5,441 bases of DNA from Pseudothermotoga sp. (lineage in GTDB: Bacteria > Thermotogota > Thermotogae > Thermotogales > DSM-5069): assembly GCA_028276125.1 (NCBI GenBank), contig JAPYWY010000124.1, positions 1 through 5,441 of the forward strand, given 5' to 3'. The notes under the pieces are model-generated. The model ran no database searches. It saw only the letters and a list, made by a program, of their open reading frames with translations, and was not told the DNA's origin. A program made the translations under genes and the position numbers. Positions 4,839 to 5,441 of the stretch are shown here, one piece after another; within the stretch, counting starts at the first letter, position 1; the number at the start of each line of letters is the position of its first letter.

Positions 4839-5441
4839 TTTGTTCGCCGAGTCGAGTTTCTCCTGATCTAAACCGAATGGCTCTTGCTCAACGTTGCCTG
4901 CAGGTTCAACGTGGACCAAGACGTCCACTATTCGGTCGTTCTTGCCAATTATTGCTTGTTTAACTTGAGTGGCGATATCGTGACCCATCCGCACCGTTAA
5001 ATTCGGATCGACCTCGATGTCGATGTCCACGAAGTACTTGTATCCGACCTGTCTCACACGAACCTTGTGTGGGTTCTTGACCCCTTTCACCGACTCAACG
5101 GCATCGAATATCTCTTGGTAGATTTCCAGATCGTGCATGCCGTCCATGAGCTCGTAACTCGTTTCTCGGAAGATGTTGAACGCAGTTCTTATGATCATGA
5201 TCGAAACGACCAACGCAGCGATACTGTCCATCCAAAAGAGTCCAACCTTGCTCAAGATCACACCGAAAAGCACCGTACTCGAGATGAGTATGTCGTTCCT
5301 CATGTTCAACGCGTCGGCAATGAGCGCCGAGCTGTTCAGCTTTTTGCCAACACGGTACTTGTAGAGGAAAAGCCAAGTCTTCACGATCATCGAAAGCACC
5401 GTCACCAGCAACGGCAGGACACCTTGAATTTGTGGGTGCTC
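4836..5441 (-). CDS. Cation diffusion facilitator (CDF) metal exporter, N-terminus cut by right edge
   Basis: The last 201 codons of a CDF-family divalent-metal/proton antiporter; the frame is open to the right edge and about the first 90-110 residues (membrane helices 1-3) lie outside. Visible are helix 4 (about 8-27), helix 5 with the SSALIADALNMRND signature (37-50), helix 6 (about 70-92), then the cytoplasmic CDF dimerisation domain (about 103-180). Compared with E. coli YiiP/FieF, the helix-5 HxxxD transport site is NxxxD (Asn 46, Asp 50). The cytoplasmic metal ligands are kept: His in NPHKVR (125), GHDIA (154) and VHVEP (177, with Glu 179 for Asp). A charged tail of about 20 residues follows. 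T. maritima has a CDF protein whose cytoplasmic domain structure is known. It would export Zn, Fe or Mn from the cytoplasm. It converges on the metal-binding-protein gene with a two-base gap. Confidence 0.92.
   Translation of the reverse strand, partial: EHPQIQGVLPLLVTVLSMIVKTWLFLYKYRVGKKLNSSALIADALNMRNDILISSTVLFGVILSKVGLFWMDSIAALVVSIMIIRTAFNIFRETSYELMDGMHDLEIYQEIFDAVESVKGVKNPHKVRVRQVGYKYFVDIDIEVDPNLTVRMGHDIATQVKQAIIGKNDRIVDVLVHVEPAGNVEQEPFGLDQEKLDSANK

Noticed and set aside
5409..5411. TTG as the start of the CDF gene
   Set aside because: It lies in the middle of helix 4 and the frame stays open with family-like residues to the window edge, so the gene is cut by the edge.

Overview
The window looks like a chromosomal segment from a thermophilic bacterium of the Thermotogae (Thermotoga/Pseudothermotoga type). 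The 5' fragment closely resembles, from memory, the unusual tRNase Z of Thermotoga maritima. The order tRNase Z, NfeD, stomatin, membrane protein, protein disulfide oxidoreductase, thioredoxin reductase also fits what I recall of the TM0864-TM0869 region. Proteins are rich in Lys/Glu/Arg/Ile/Val, genes are tightly packed, and the tRNA encodes its own CCA. The genus is inference.

Left block (1-2297, plus strand): the C-terminal half of a tRNase Z (entering from the left edge), a short NfeD membrane protein, a stomatin-like SPFH protein and a small membrane protein. They overlap or nearly touch and read as one operon. NfeD and SPFH proteins commonly occur as a pair in membrane quality control or microdomain organisation.

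Middle block (2298-3964, plus strand): a short AT-rich gap holds an extended -10 promoter overlapped by an imperfect inverted repeat. It is followed by a two-gene redox operon, a two-domain protein disulfide oxidoreductase (CEYC and CPYC sites) and thioredoxin reductase (CATC site). Electrons would flow from NAD(P)H through FAD to the oxidoreductase.

Right block (3965-5441): a near-consensus promoter drives tRNA-Ala(GGC), followed directly by an intrinsic terminator. Only 17 bases separate the terminator's T-run from the start of an orphan zinc/manganese-type ABC substrate-binding protein that appears to lack about 50 internal residues. Two bases after its stop, on the opposite strand, ends a cation diffusion facilitator that is cut by the right edge. 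The right block therefore pairs a metal-uptake binding protein with a metal exporter.

There is no sign of phage, insertion sequence, CRISPR or defence genes. The most unusual points are the tRNA/terminator/binding-protein arrangement, the shortened binding protein, and an ABC-permease-like loop in the otherwise unrecognised membrane protein. None of these is proof of a new system.
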